From assembly GCA_031553045.1 (NCBI GenBank), contig JAVBLZ010000006.1, positions 744,001 through 808,000 of the forward strand: a stretch of DNA of 64,000 bases. Reading direction: 5' to 3'. A program made the position numbers and the translations under genes. This document shows positions 17,436 to 26,599 of the stretch, piece by piece. The notes under the pieces are model-generated. The model had not been told where the DNA came from. It made no database searches and saw only the letters and a program-made list of their open reading frames with translations. Positions within the stretch are counted from its first letter, which is position 1. Every line of letters starts with the position of its first letter. The DNA comes from CALXQW01 sp031553045. GTDB taxonomy: Bacteria > Verrucomicrobiota > Verrucomicrobiia > Opitutales > Intestinicryptomonadaceae.

Positions 17436-18311
17436 CTATATTTGCTCAAGTCTTTTGCAAACTTCTTCAATCAAGAAATCCGGTGTAGATGCGCCTGCGG
17501 TAACTCCTATTGTGTCATATTTCTTGAGCGCTTCAAAATCCAACTCATCAGAGGTTTCAACGTGGAAACAAGGCACACCGCTACGCTTTACCATTATGGC
17601 AAGCTTAATTGTGTTTGCGGAATGTTTGCCGCCAATTACAACTATTGCTTTTGCGCCACTTTTAACAAGCTCTCCAATATCTTTTTGACGTTCTTTAGTT
17701 GCGCCGCATATTGTGTCTATAACTTTTGTGTTGGGAAAACGCTTAAGAAAGTACTCAGACATTTCGCAATAGTCGTCGGTGAACATTGTAGATTGAGACA
17801 CCATGCAAATATCGCCATCAATATCAGGCAAATTATCTATGTCTTTTTTGTTTTTAACAACAAAACCCTTGCCGCCCGCATAGCCCAAAAGACCTATAAC
17901 TTCAGGGTGGTCAGGGTCTCCCACAATCACTGTCGTATATCCTTTTTTTGCATGAAAGACTATCCTTCCTGCGATTTTACCCACGTCTGGACAAGTTGCG
18001 TCTTTATACGCCATACCAAGATTCTTCAAATACTCCCGTCTTTCAGGCGAAACACCGTGCGCCCGAAAAACCAGAACCGCACCCTGAGCATCTTTTGATA
18101 CAATATCCGAATCTAGATTCTTCTCGCTTTTGTAGTCTCCAATTTCCTGTATGCCCTCTTTTTCCAGAACTTCCATCATTTGCCTGTTGTGGATTAGAGG
18201 ACCGTCGGTAAAGACTTTTCTTACGCCGCATTCCGTGCAGCTTCTGGCTATTCCGATGGCTCTTTCAACGCCGAAACAAAAACCTGCGCTCTTTGCTCTT
18301 ATTACTTTCAT
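17436..18311 (-). CDS. ispH: 4-hydroxy-3-methylbut-2-enyl diphosphate reductase
   Basis: Last enzyme of the MEP isoprenoid pathway; makes IPP and DMAPP using an oxygen-sensitive 4Fe-4S cluster. Start chosen at the ATG at 18311 (MKVIRAKSAGFCFGVERA), which gives the usual ~290 residues; the frame is open further upstream but only from a TTG, and that extension overlaps the DUF1080 gene. The three cluster Cys are seen in AGFCFGVE, DATCPDVG and TICGATKERQ. The substrate-binding His and Glu are seen in GPLIHNRQ and DPDHPEVIG. It starts 1 base after the stop of the upstream DUF1080 gene, so it is likely co-transcribed. It would feed the terpene genes of the large operon. Confidence 0.95.
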   Translation of the reverse strand: MKVIRAKSAGFCFGVERAIGIARSCTECGVRKVFTDGPLIHNRQMMEVLEKEGIQEIGDYKSEKNLDSDIVSKDAQGAVLVFRAHGVSPERREYLKNLGMAYKDATCPDVGKIAGRIVFHAKKGYTTVIVGDPDHPEVIGLLGYAGGKGFVVKNKKDIDNLPDIDGDICMVSQSTMFTDDYCEMSEYFLKRFPNTKVIDTICGATKERQKDIGELVKSGAKAIVVIGGKHSANTIKLAIMVKRSGVPCFHVETSDELDFEALKKYDTIGVTAGASTPDFLIEEVCKRLEQI

Positions 18312-18312
18312 T

Positions 18313-19326
18313 TTATTTTTCCTGTATCCACATGTTTCTGAATTGCAGACTGTCATTGTGGTCTTGCAAAGAGAGTTTTTCTTTTTCAGATGTAAATTTA
18401 TAGCTTTCCGCACGCAGTTGACTGTGGTCTGTAGCCTGTGTAATTTCAATATCGTCGTGTATCTTTATACCGTTGTGCCATACGCTAATGCGTGGATATG
18501 CGATAAGCTTTCCATTTTCAAATTTTGCGGCGGTATATTCTACATCATACGCCTGCCAAACTTCAGGAGGCAAAGCTGCATTTACCTTTGGCGGCATAAA
18601 TTTATAAAGCGCACCACATTCATTCCAAGTGCCAATACCTGCAAAAGAATCTATAATTTGCAACTCAGTTTCGCCAATATACAAACCTGAATTACCCCTG
18701 TTGCCCCAGCCCTTGTGGTAACTTTCAGGAAGCTTAAATTCAAGATGTAAAGCAAATGAACCGAAGGCTTTTTTTGAGAATATGGTGTGGTTTTTTTTCT
18801 TTTTTCCAGCCACTGCAACTTCAGAAGGTATTTCAACAACATCTCCTAAAATTTTCCAAGCACATTCAGAACCGTCTGAATTTGCCCATTCAGACATATT
18901 GCCTGCGCCTATCAATATGCTTGCGCCTCTTGGCGCACTCTTACCCATGGTTGGTATTTTACGGTCAAATTTTTTAAGGGTCATCACAAAATCTTTTTTA
19001 TCTCGGTTGCCCGTAACGATAATAGTACCATCTGCCTTAACTTCGCCTTTATACCCGTTGACATCAAAGTTGAGAGAGTCCGACTGTCCAACATCCGCAA
19101 TCTTTACAGAGACGTAAGGCACGGCTCGGCGATATAAGTAGGGAACGATTATCACCTGATAAGTTTTATCATCGCACTTTGAAACTTGCGCCTGAGCCTT
19201 TGGATTTACGGTAAAATGATGTCCCTCAGTTTTAATGGAGCCCTCATACTCTCCAACAAATTGATTTGCTGCAGATGCGCTTAAAATCAAGCCTAAAGAT
19301 GCTAAAATTGAAAATACTTTTTTCAT
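18313..19326 (-). CDS. Secreted DUF1080 (3-keto-disaccharide hydrolase-like) protein
   Basis: A 337-residue secreted protein. The signal peptide is MKKVFSILASLGLILSASAA, with an AGGA ribosome site upstream. The C-terminal ~200 residues are a DUF1080 concanavalin-like fold, with the markers LEFKLPES, NRGNSGLYIGETELQIIDSF and ECGALYKF. The N-terminal ~110 residues form a separate beta-rich domain with no name I can give. Some DUF1080 proteins hydrolyse 3-keto-glycosides; no substrate can be assigned here. It is a tandem paralogue of the next upstream gene, separated by 19 bases. Confidence 0.85.
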   Translation of the reverse strand: MKKVFSILASLGLILSASAANQFVGEYEGSIKTEGHHFTVNPKAQAQVSKCDDKTYQVIIVPYLYRRAVPYVSVKIADVGQSDSLNFDVNGYKGEVKADGTIIVTGNRDKKDFVMTLKKFDRKIPTMGKSAPRGASILIGAGNMSEWANSDGSECAWKILGDVVEIPSEVAVAGKKKKNHTIFSKKAFGSFALHLEFKLPESYHKGWGNRGNSGLYIGETELQIIDSFAGIGTWNECGALYKFMPPKVNAALPPEVWQAYDVEYTAAKFENGKLIAYPRISVWHNGIKIHDDIEITQATDHSQLRAESYKFTSEKEKLSLQDHNDSLQFRNMWIQEK

Positions 19327-19345
19327 ATAATATCCTTTTTATTTA

Positions 19346-20365
19346 TTATTTTTCTACCACCCACATATTGCGGAATTGCACCTTGTGGTCATGATCTTGC
19401 AAAGATATTGACACAGGTTCGTCTGTATAAACATGGCTTTCCGCCTTTGTCTGTATGTGGGATGTAGCCTGACTAACCTCTACATTGCTGTGAATTTTTA
19501 CGCCGTTAAAATAAACCGTGATTACGGGATACTTCACCAATTTGCCGCCTTCAAAACGAGGTGCTGTGTATTCTATATCGTAAGTCTGCCAAACTTCCGC
19601 AGGCAAAGAGGCGTCAACCTGCGGCGGTTGAAATTGATAGAGAGCCCCGCATTCATTCCAAAATGCGCCGCTATGGTAAGAGTCTAAAATTTGCACTTCA
19701 AATGCGCCCACAAAAAGCCCTGAGTTGCCCCTGCCTTGCCCTGTTTTGTCATATTCAGCAGGCAGTTTGAATTCAGCGTGCATTGTAAAATCTTTAAACT
19801 TATTTTTGGAGTAAATTGTGCGGTTTTGCTTTTTCTCGCCCTTTGGAGGATTGTGCGGAGTTACTTCAATTACATCTCCCAAAACGTTCCACTCCGGTGT
19901 TTTATTTGAGGCGTCAACCCAAGCATCCATACCGTTCTTACCTACAAGCACCACCGCATTTTCAGGCGCTTTCAGCCCAATCGTTGGAGACACTCTTTCA
20001 AACCTTTTCATTTCTATATTGAAAGATTGTGCGCCCATTTCCGCCGTGATTTTTGCCGTGGCGCTATCAAAATCTATAAAGCCCGACATCTTGTACTCGC
20101 CCTGATTTTCAAACTCCAGCCTACTTTTGCCTTCGTCTTTTATTGTGAACAAGGCATATTCGTTAGCCCGTCTTGCAATGAAGGGAAGAATTTTTATCTG
20201 ATACGTAAGAGGGTCCAACTTTGAGATTTGCATATGCACAGTCGGGTTCTCTTTGAAATAACCTGACTTGGCGTCTGTCGAACCTTTGTATTCTCCGATA
20301 AAATTTGGTACCGCACTCGCAAAACCTGCGATACTCATTGAGATTATAGCGACAATATTTTTCAT
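19346..20365 (-). CDS. Secreted DUF1080 protein, tandem paralogue
   Basis: A 339-residue protein with the same two-part layout as its neighbour: signal peptide MKNIVAIISMSIAGFASA, an N-terminal ~115-residue domain (FIGEYKGSTDAKSG matching FVGEYEGSIKTEGH in the other copy), then DUF1080 with GRGNSGLFVGAFEVQILDSY and NECGALYQFQPP. Clear AGGA element before the ATG. It is followed by the second copy and ispH, so an envelope carbohydrate function and isoprenoid synthesis share a transcript, probably by chance. Confidence 0.85.
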   Translation of the reverse strand: MKNIVAIISMSIAGFASAVPNFIGEYKGSTDAKSGYFKENPTVHMQISKLDPLTYQIKILPFIARRANEYALFTIKDEGKSRLEFENQGEYKMSGFIDFDSATAKITAEMGAQSFNIEMKRFERVSPTIGLKAPENAVVLVGKNGMDAWVDASNKTPEWNVLGDVIEVTPHNPPKGEKKQNRTIYSKNKFKDFTMHAEFKLPAEYDKTGQGRGNSGLFVGAFEVQILDSYHSGAFWNECGALYQFQPPQVDASLPAEVWQTYDIEYTAPRFEGGKLVKYPVITVYFNGVKIHSNVEVSQATSHIQTKAESHVYTDEPVSISLQDHDHKVQFRNMWVVEK

Positions 20366-20389
20366 AATTTCCTTTTTTATTAAATTTGT

Positions 20390-21820
20390 TTAAGATTTTT
20401 TCAAGTCAAAGCCGTCTTTGGTGTCCAAAACTGTCCAACCCAACGCCCCGATTTGCGCCCTGATTTCATCGGCCAATTTAAAATTTTTGTCTTTCTTAGC
20501 CTGCCATCTAGACTGCGCCAAAGCGCGGATTTCCTCAGGCGCAGATTCTGAAGAAGCCTCCTGTTTGTCTGCAAAAATATCCAAGCCCAAAGCATACATA
20601 AGACCCGCCAAAGCCTTCACATCTTCAAGTGTTTTGGGCGCCGATTTGTCTGCAAGGGCGGTAAAAATTTCGCCGAGGGTTTTAGGGACATTCAAATCGT
20701 CGCAAAGAGCATTCCAAGCAGATTCAAAAACCGTGCCGTCAAACTTGACGTCTTTTGAAATCATTTCTGAAAAATCTTCCTTGGTAAGTTTTAGATTTTC
20801 CAAAATCTGCAAGAGAGATTTTTGCAATTTGAAAATTGCGCTTTTTGCGTCTTCCAAGCCCTTGAAAGTAAAATTAAGTTGCTGTTTATAGTGCCCCGCA
20901 ATTAATGTAAAACGCACCTGCATAGGCGTGTAGCCCTTTGCAATAAGGTCATCCAAAGTATAAAGGTTGCCAAGGCTTTTAGACATCTTCTGACCCTCAA
21001 CCATCAGATGTGCGCTGTGAAACCAATATCTTGCGGGCGATTTCACATTTAGAGAACACGCACTCTGCGCAATTTCATTTTCATGATGCGGAAAACAAAG
21101 GTCTATGCCGCCGCCGTGCAAATCAAAAGATTCCCCCAAATATTTTGCAGCCATTGCGGAGCATTCTATATGCCACCCCGGTCTGCCCTTACCCCATGGC
21201 GATTCCCAAAAGTTTTCACCGTCTGAAGGTTTGTAACCCTTCCAAAGAGCAAAGTCTGAAACATTTTCCCTTTCATATTCGTCTGCGGAATTTAGGTCTC
21301 CTGCGGAATTTACGTTTTGCGTTTTAAGCGCAGAAGTATCCAAGCCCGAAAGCTTGCCATAATCTGCATAGCTGGAAATTTTGAAATACACACTGCCGTC
21401 TGCCGTAGGATAGGCGTGGTGGCTTTTAACAAGCTGCTCAACCATCGCAATTTGTTCTGCGATATGCTCCGTAGCCCTTGGTTCAACCGAGGGTGTGAGC
21501 ATATTCAGCGCATCGCAATCTTTATGGAATTTATCCTCCCATTTGCGGGTAAAATCTTTGAGAGTCATACCGAGCTTCATGCTCTCTCTTATGGTTTTAT
21601 CATCAACGTCGGTTATATTGCGCACGTATGTAACCTTTACGCCGCTTGCTTCCAGAGTGCGGCGCAAGACATCTTGAACGCAAAAAGTTCTAAAATTTCC
21701 GATATGCGCAGGCCCATATACAGTTGGTCCGCAGCAGTAGATTTTAAACGCCTCGTTTGCCTGCTCGGGTCGGAGAGTTTCCTTTTTACGTGTTAAAGTG
21801 TTGAATATGCTTGGGTTCAT
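20390..21820 (-). CDS. cysS: Cysteinyl-tRNA synthetase
   Basis: Class I synthetase, 476 residues from the ATG at 21820; a TTG six codons upstream is the alternative. The HIGH motif is HIGN (39-42), within YCCGPTVYGPAHIGNFRT. The KMSKS motif is in GQKMSKSLGN. Zinc ligands are Cys30, the Cys in WHIECSAM and the His residues in CFPHHENE. It diverges from hemB with only 45 bases between the starts, and has a 24-base gap to the DUF1080 genes downstream. Confidence 0.96.
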   Translation of the reverse strand: MNPSIFNTLTRKKETLRPEQANEAFKIYCCGPTVYGPAHIGNFRTFCVQDVLRRTLEASGVKVTYVRNITDVDDKTIRESMKLGMTLKDFTRKWEDKFHKDCDALNMLTPSVEPRATEHIAEQIAMVEQLVKSHHAYPTADGSVYFKISSYADYGKLSGLDTSALKTQNVNSAGDLNSADEYERENVSDFALWKGYKPSDGENFWESPWGKGRPGWHIECSAMAAKYLGESFDLHGGGIDLCFPHHENEIAQSACSLNVKSPARYWFHSAHLMVEGQKMSKSLGNLYTLDDLIAKGYTPMQVRFTLIAGHYKQQLNFTFKGLEDAKSAIFKLQKSLLQILENLKLTKEDFSEMISKDVKFDGTVFESAWNALCDDLNVPKTLGEIFTALADKSAPKTLEDVKALAGLMYALGLDIFADKQEASSESAPEEIRALAQSRWQAKKDKNFKLADEIRAQIGALGWTVLDTKDGFDLKKS

Positions 21821-21865
21821 TTTTGTTTTGCCAATCAATTTAATAATCGCAATAGTTAATCCTTA

Positions 21866-22858
21866 ATGAATGAGAATTTCAAGCTAGATATGACAAAACG
21901 TCCAAGAAGATTGCGCAAAAGTTCTTCAATACTTTCCCTCGTGCAAGAGACAAGGGTGTCTGTTTCAGACCTCATATTGCCCGTATTTTTGGTGGACGGC
22001 AAAAAAACATCTCTCGAAATTTCCTCTATGCCCAATGTTTATAGGCGCAGTATAGACTCTCTGATTAAGCATTGCGAAAAAGTTTTAAAACAGGGGATAA
22101 CTGCCATAGCGCCCTTCCCGTCAATTTCTTCAGACCTTAAAGATTTGTCCGCCAAAGAGTCTTACAACCCAAACTCTCTTGCCAACCGTACAATCAGAGA
22201 GGTTAAAAAGCGCTTTCCAGAACTTGTTATTTTTGCAGACATAGCCTTAGACCCTTACACAACACACGGCCACGACGGGCTTTTAGACAAATCCGGCAAG
22301 CATCTTTTGAATGATGAAACTGTTGAAATTCTTTGCAAGATGTCTTTGAGCGCCGCCGAAGCCGGTGCAGACTTTGTCGCCCCGAGCGACATGATGGACG
22401 GCAGAATTGGCGCAATACGCAAAACTCTTGATAAAAATGGTTTTTCCGACACAGGCATTTTGGCTTATAGCGCAAAATTTGCCTCTGCTTTTTACGGACC
22501 ATTCAGAGATGCTGTGGGTTCAGCAAGTCTGAAAAAAGCGCCATTGGACAAACGTGCTTATCAGCTTAATCCTGCAAATCTCAAAGAGGCTCTTAAAGAA
22601 TGTGCGCTTGATGAGGCTGAAGGCGCAGACATACTTATGGTCAAGCCGGCTGGCGCATATCTTGACGTAATTTCAAAAGTTAAAGAATGTAGCAACCTTC
22701 CGCTTGCGGCGTATCAAGTTTCCGGCGAATACTCCATGATACATGCCGCCGCACAAAACGGCTGGTTGAATCTTGAGGCGGCAAAGCATGAGAGTTTGAT
22801 TGCAATCAAACGTGCTGGCGCCGATATGATTCTTACCTATTTTGCAGACCAGCTTTAA
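21866..22858 (+). CDS. hemB: Porphobilinogen synthase (delta-aminolevulinate dehydratase)
   Basis: Joins two 5-aminolevulinate molecules in tetrapyrrole synthesis. 330 residues. The Schiff-base lysines are in AYSAKFASAFYGPF and LMVKPAGAYLDVI. The metal region reads DIALDPYTTHGHDG: Asp and Ala replace the three Cys of zinc enzymes, so this is the magnesium-type enzyme. Haem made here would be needed by the c-type haem protein at 59.8 kb. Single gene facing the end of the 17-gene operon, with a 31-base gap. Confidence 0.96.
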   Translation: MNENFKLDMTKRPRRLRKSSSILSLVQETRVSVSDLILPVFLVDGKKTSLEISSMPNVYRRSIDSLIKHCEKVLKQGITAIAPFPSISSDLKDLSAKESYNPNSLANRTIREVKKRFPELVIFADIALDPYTTHGHDGLLDKSGKHLLNDETVEILCKMSLSAAEAGADFVAPSDMMDGRIGAIRKTLDKNGFSDTGILAYSAKFASAFYGPFRDAVGSASLKKAPLDKRAYQLNPANLKEALKECALDEAEGADILMVKPAGAYLDVISKVKECSNLPLAAYQVSGEYSMIHAAAQNGWLNLEAAKHESLIAIKRAGADMILTYFADQL

Positions 22859-22889
22859 GACTGCTCAAAGCCTATCTCTTTTACCGGTT

Positions 22890-25800
22890 CTAAACTTCTT
22901 CTCTGATATAAGATTTTCGTAAAACTTTTGCCACAAGTTTAGAAATCCAGAGCCTTACAAGTATAATGAAGATTAAAATTATCGGCACGGCGTAAAAAAC
23001 ATTTTTCAAAGGCAATGTAGGCAATGCCGCCAAAAGGGCTAAAACACTGGCAATTTCGACAGCTCTAGAAAATTCCCCGCTAGCAAGTTTGCCCAGCATT
23101 TCAATATTCCAACCCGCAGATTTTAAAAAAACGTAACTTGCTTCGGAGTCTATTATGCTCGCCCTCGCCATAATAACCATACCCGTTGCGGCAAGCAAGA
23201 TTGCGATAATTCCCAGTTGTAAAAATATTCTCAGATAGGCGTTTTGTAGGGCGTTGAATTTTTCCATTCTAGCCGTCGAAGTTTCTATAATTGGATAGAA
23301 CTTTTTGTACTCCAACAAAAGCTTTTCGGAATTTATAGAATCTGTTTTATCGGCAAGTATAATTTTTGTGCTACCGATATTTTTCCAAATCTTCATAAAA
23401 TTTTCGTCAGAAATTATCAGGCTTCCCTGTAATATTGAAGGCTCTAAAGCGCCTACTATTTTAAGTTTCCAAATTTTCCCATCTGCGGAATATTCTATTA
23501 CATCACCCAATTTCTTCTTCAAAATCCACATTAGAGAACCAGAATCTACAAGAGCGGGCACTTCATTGTTTGGCAGAGTTTCACTCAAAAGAGCCCAAGC
23601 TGATTCTTTTGCGTTTGCCCACTTTCCGGCAAAGCTGAAGCTGCCTTTGCTTTCCAAAAAACGCCAATCCAAGCCCATAACTTGCGGGGTTGTCGGGCTT
23701 GTCAAATTCAGACAATCAGCTTTTGACGCATCCATAACTTTTATAGGCAAAACATTTTTGTCGGCTTTTAGGGGCAATGTTATGGGCAATATACTTTCCA
23801 GATAATACGTAAATCCACCCGAAGCCGAAGATGGCTTGTCCAGATTTTCAGAAGCAAAATTGTTTAAACCCACAATAAAAATCAAAAACATTGCAAGCAT
23901 GATAACCGAAGTTAAAGGCAACATTATCCTTTTATTGCGCAGGTATGAAAGCGTAGAAAGCCTATTCATTCTCAATGAGTTCAAAAAAAGCGCATTGCTG
24001 AAAATAAAGTTCAAAAGGAAAATAGAGGTTAACAATATTAGTAAAGATGCCGTTGCCTTTATCCACAAAACTTCAACGCCCAATCCTAAAATTAAAAGCG
24101 CCAAAATTAGTAACAGCACTAAAATTGGATAGGCTATAGATTTTTTATTATGCCGTACATCCTTTTGTTTTGGGCGTTGAAACGCTTTAAACAATGCGTA
24201 CTTCAAATTTAGAACAAATATAATAAATGAAGTAAAAACCGTAAAAATCAAAGTTTTCATTGAAAGATAAAATTCGATATTTGCGCCCATGCTTACACCA
24301 CTCCAAACATTGCCCAATGCAAATATCAACATTTTTCCCAAAAGAATGCCCAAAAGAATGCCCAAGAAAAGTCCACAGAGCATAGCCATAAAAAACTCGT
24401 AAAAAAATATTTTATAAATCAGCTTTTTTGAAAATCCAAAATAGACAAATTGACTGATATCGTTGCGCCGTAAATGCAGGATTAAAGATATAAACAACTG
24501 TTGTAAAATTAATGCGGCAAGTATCACAAAAAAACTTAAACCTAAAAATAAAGAGTCAAAATCCGTACCGCTTTTTGCCGCTTTAATTGAAGATTCCCAA
24601 GGATTAATTACATTAAAACCCGCCTCAGCAAGGGTTAGATTTTCAAAAGATTTTTTAAAGTATGAAAGTTTGGAAACATCTATTTTTAGAGCGCTGGCAC
24701 TGCCGTAGGATGAAGCCCAAAGCGTCTTTGCGTCTTCATAAGAGATTAAAATTTTGGGCGCATAAGAATAATGCTTCCAATAGTATTCGTCTTCTTTCCT
24801 CACCTTTTCAAAATCTATAGGAACTTTTGATTTCCACTGAGAACATTCGTCGGCATTTGTAAGCCCCTCAAAGTGCGGCAAAATTCCCCGCATACTTTCG
24901 GCAATTTTCATATCAAAAATCTTTTCAATTTCAAAACTGAAAGACCCCTTTTTAAGTACGCCAAAATTGTCAGAATAAAAATATTCTATAACAATTTTAT
25001 CGCCTACTTTTGCGGATAAATCTTTGGCGAGCTCTGCATTTATCTGCGCTTTTGATGGAGCAATTCCCGTCATCCCCAGTGCAAAACCATAAGGTGAGGT
25101 TTTTGAGTTCACCTTAAACTCGTCAATAAACCATGCCAAACTGAATTTTCCAAAATCCTTAAACCTATCAGACTGCAAAAGTTTTGGCAAAAACCACGAC
25201 CTGCATTTTACAACATCACCTTCTATTTCCAATGAAAAATCTTTGTATGAAAATTTGTTGTATATCTTTGAAATATCGGATGTCTTGTCAGACAAAATAT
25301 AATTAATCTTACCTTCCACACCGCAAATCTCTTGCAGAAAATCTAGAGAACAAAACACATTTGCAGATGGAATTTGCGAATCTTCAAAACCAAAATCTGA
25401 AAAATTTTCCGCACTCAAAATCGCCGAAACCTTCAGGCTCACAGACCGTATATTGTCCTGAGAATCTGAAAATAAGTGCTCTTTATTGAGTAAATTTGGC
25501 AAAACAAAACTGACGACAAATTCATCGCCAATACTCAAACCCAAGGCATTTGCAATGCGCTCGTTTATGGCAACATTTCCATTTTTTAAATTGGGCGAAA
25601 GTCTTTGGTCGGCAAGATTCCAAAAATTTTCGTCAACGCCGTTTAAAGAGAGTTTAAGAGTTTTAGAAAAATTGACCCCCGCACAATCAATTTTTAGGAG
25701 CTTTACCGCATTTGCCGCAAAAATTTTTTCATCAAAAAGACCCGAAGAAGAGTAAGCGTATGCAGCAATTTTTCCCAGCCTATCCTCAACCTTTTTTGCC

Positions 25801-25943
25801 AAAGACATCTTTAAGGAATCCCCGGAAATCAATGCGGCAAATAAAACCCCTGTTACAATGGCAAAGAAAATCGCCAATAAAAAAGAACTTTTGACATAGT
25901 AGGCAAATGATGCGCTGGCAAAAGTTTTAACAGTTATCTTCAT
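22890..25943 (-). CDS. Large FtsX/MacB-type ABC transporter permease
   Basis: A 1017-residue membrane protein, the last gene of the 17-gene operon. One N-terminal TM helix is followed by a long periplasmic region (about 45-480), then a block of TM helices (about 485-720), a second periplasmic segment, and a final set of helices near the C-terminus, with FtsX-like membrane blocks in both halves. It resembles a fused LolC/LolE-like or MacB-like permease with both halves in one chain. It overlaps the ATPase gene by 4 bases (ATGA). Such transporters act on lipoproteins, lipids or peptides at the outer face of the inner membrane and do not carry solutes through a channel. The cargo is unknown; a lipid product of the terpene genes is one candidate. 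Confidence 0.82.
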   Translation of the reverse strand: MKITVKTFASASFAYYVKSSFLLAIFFAIVTGVLFAALISGDSLKMSLAKKVEDRLGKIAAYAYSSSGLFDEKIFAANAVKLLKIDCAGVNFSKTLKLSLNGVDENFWNLADQRLSPNLKNGNVAINERIANALGLSIGDEFVVSFVLPNLLNKEHLFSDSQDNIRSVSLKVSAILSAENFSDFGFEDSQIPSANVFCSLDFLQEICGVEGKINYILSDKTSDISKIYNKFSYKDFSLEIEGDVVKCRSWFLPKLLQSDRFKDFGKFSLAWFIDEFKVNSKTSPYGFALGMTGIAPSKAQINAELAKDLSAKVGDKIVIEYFYSDNFGVLKKGSFSFEIEKIFDMKIAESMRGILPHFEGLTNADECSQWKSKVPIDFEKVRKEDEYYWKHYSYAPKILISYEDAKTLWASSYGSASALKIDVSKLSYFKKSFENLTLAEAGFNVINPWESSIKAAKSGTDFDSLFLGLSFFVILAALILQQLFISLILHLRRNDISQFVYFGFSKKLIYKIFFYEFFMAMLCGLFLGILLGILLGKMLIFALGNVWSGVSMGANIEFYLSMKTLIFTVFTSFIIFVLNLKYALFKAFQRPKQKDVRHNKKSIAYPILVLLLILALLILGLGVEVLWIKATASLLILLTSIFLLNFIFSNALFLNSLRMNRLSTLSYLRNKRIMLPLTSVIMLAMFLIFIVGLNNFASENLDKPSSASGGFTYYLESILPITLPLKADKNVLPIKVMDASKADCLNLTSPTTPQVMGLDWRFLESKGSFSFAGKWANAKESAWALLSETLPNNEVPALVDSGSLMWILKKKLGDVIEYSADGKIWKLKIVGALEPSILQGSLIISDENFMKIWKNIGSTKIILADKTDSINSEKLLLEYKKFYPIIETSTARMEKFNALQNAYLRIFLQLGIIAILLAATGMVIMARASIIDSEASYVFLKSAGWNIEMLGKLASGEFSRAVEIASVLALLAALPTLPLKNVFYAVPIILIFIILVRLWISKLVAKVLRKSYIREEV

Positions 25944-26599
25944 GAGAGATTTCCATCTAAAATTGTCAAAATCTTCTTCATAGAATTAGCCAAAACTTTT
26001 GAATGTGTAGATAAAATTATCGAAAGACCTTCCGCATTTAACTCATGCAAAAATTCTATCAGGCTATGCGCACTTTTTTCGTCAAGAGCACCGGTTGGCT
26101 CGTCTGCAATCATAATCTCAGGAGAGTTTATTAAAGCCCTCACGACTGCCGCCCGTTGCAGTTGGCCGCCCGAAAGCTCGTTTATAAACCTATTTTTTAA
26201 ATCTAAAACGCCTGCCTTTTCCAAAAGCGACAAAGCCCTGTCTTCCACATCCAATCCAGTAGGTAGTGCCGGCAAAAGTATGTTTTCTAAAATAGTAAAC
26301 TGCGGTAAAAAGTAGTGGGTTTGAAAAACAAATCCAATTTTCTTTAAGCGAAAATTCTCCGCATTTTTATCTGAAATATTTTTAAGGCTTAAACCGCAAA
26401 CTTCAACTTCCCCATTCCAATCGGAATCTAAAGAGCCAATTATTTTTAGAAGCGTTGTCTTACCGCTACCAGACTCACCGCATATTGCAACCGCATCTTT
26501 GGGATACATTTCAAAATTTAGGTTTCCAAAAACAAAGGTCTCATCCAGACCGTTTTTATAGCTTTTTTTTAAATTTTGTATTTTAATCAGTGGATTCAT
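25940..26599 (-). CDS. LolD/MacB-type ABC transporter ATPase
   Basis: A 219-residue ATPase from the ATG at 26599 (MNPLIKIQNLKKSYKNG). An upstream in-frame ATG at 26671 would lie within the preceding gene and adds no family sequence. Walker A is GESGSGKTT, the signature is LSGGQLQRAAVVRAL and Walker B is IMIADEPTGALDE; the wording is characteristic of the LolD/MacB/FtsE branch. It pairs with the 1017-residue permease. It overlaps the upstream propeller gene by 17 bases. Confidence 0.9.
   Translation of the reverse strand: MNPLIKIQNLKKSYKNGLDETFVFGNLNFEMYPKDAVAICGESGSGKTTLLKIIGSLDSDWNGEVEVCGLSLKNISDKNAENFRLKKIGFVFQTHYFLPQFTILENILLPALPTGLDVEDRALSLLEKAGVLDLKNRFINELSGGQLQRAAVVRALINSPEIMIADEPTGALDEKSAHSLIEFLHELNAEGLSIILSTHSKVLANSMKKILTILDGNLS

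Noticed and set aside
18312..18449. Extended IspH from a TTG at 18449
   Set aside because: It overlaps the end of the DUF1080 gene and precedes the conserved MKVIRAKSAGFCFGVE start.
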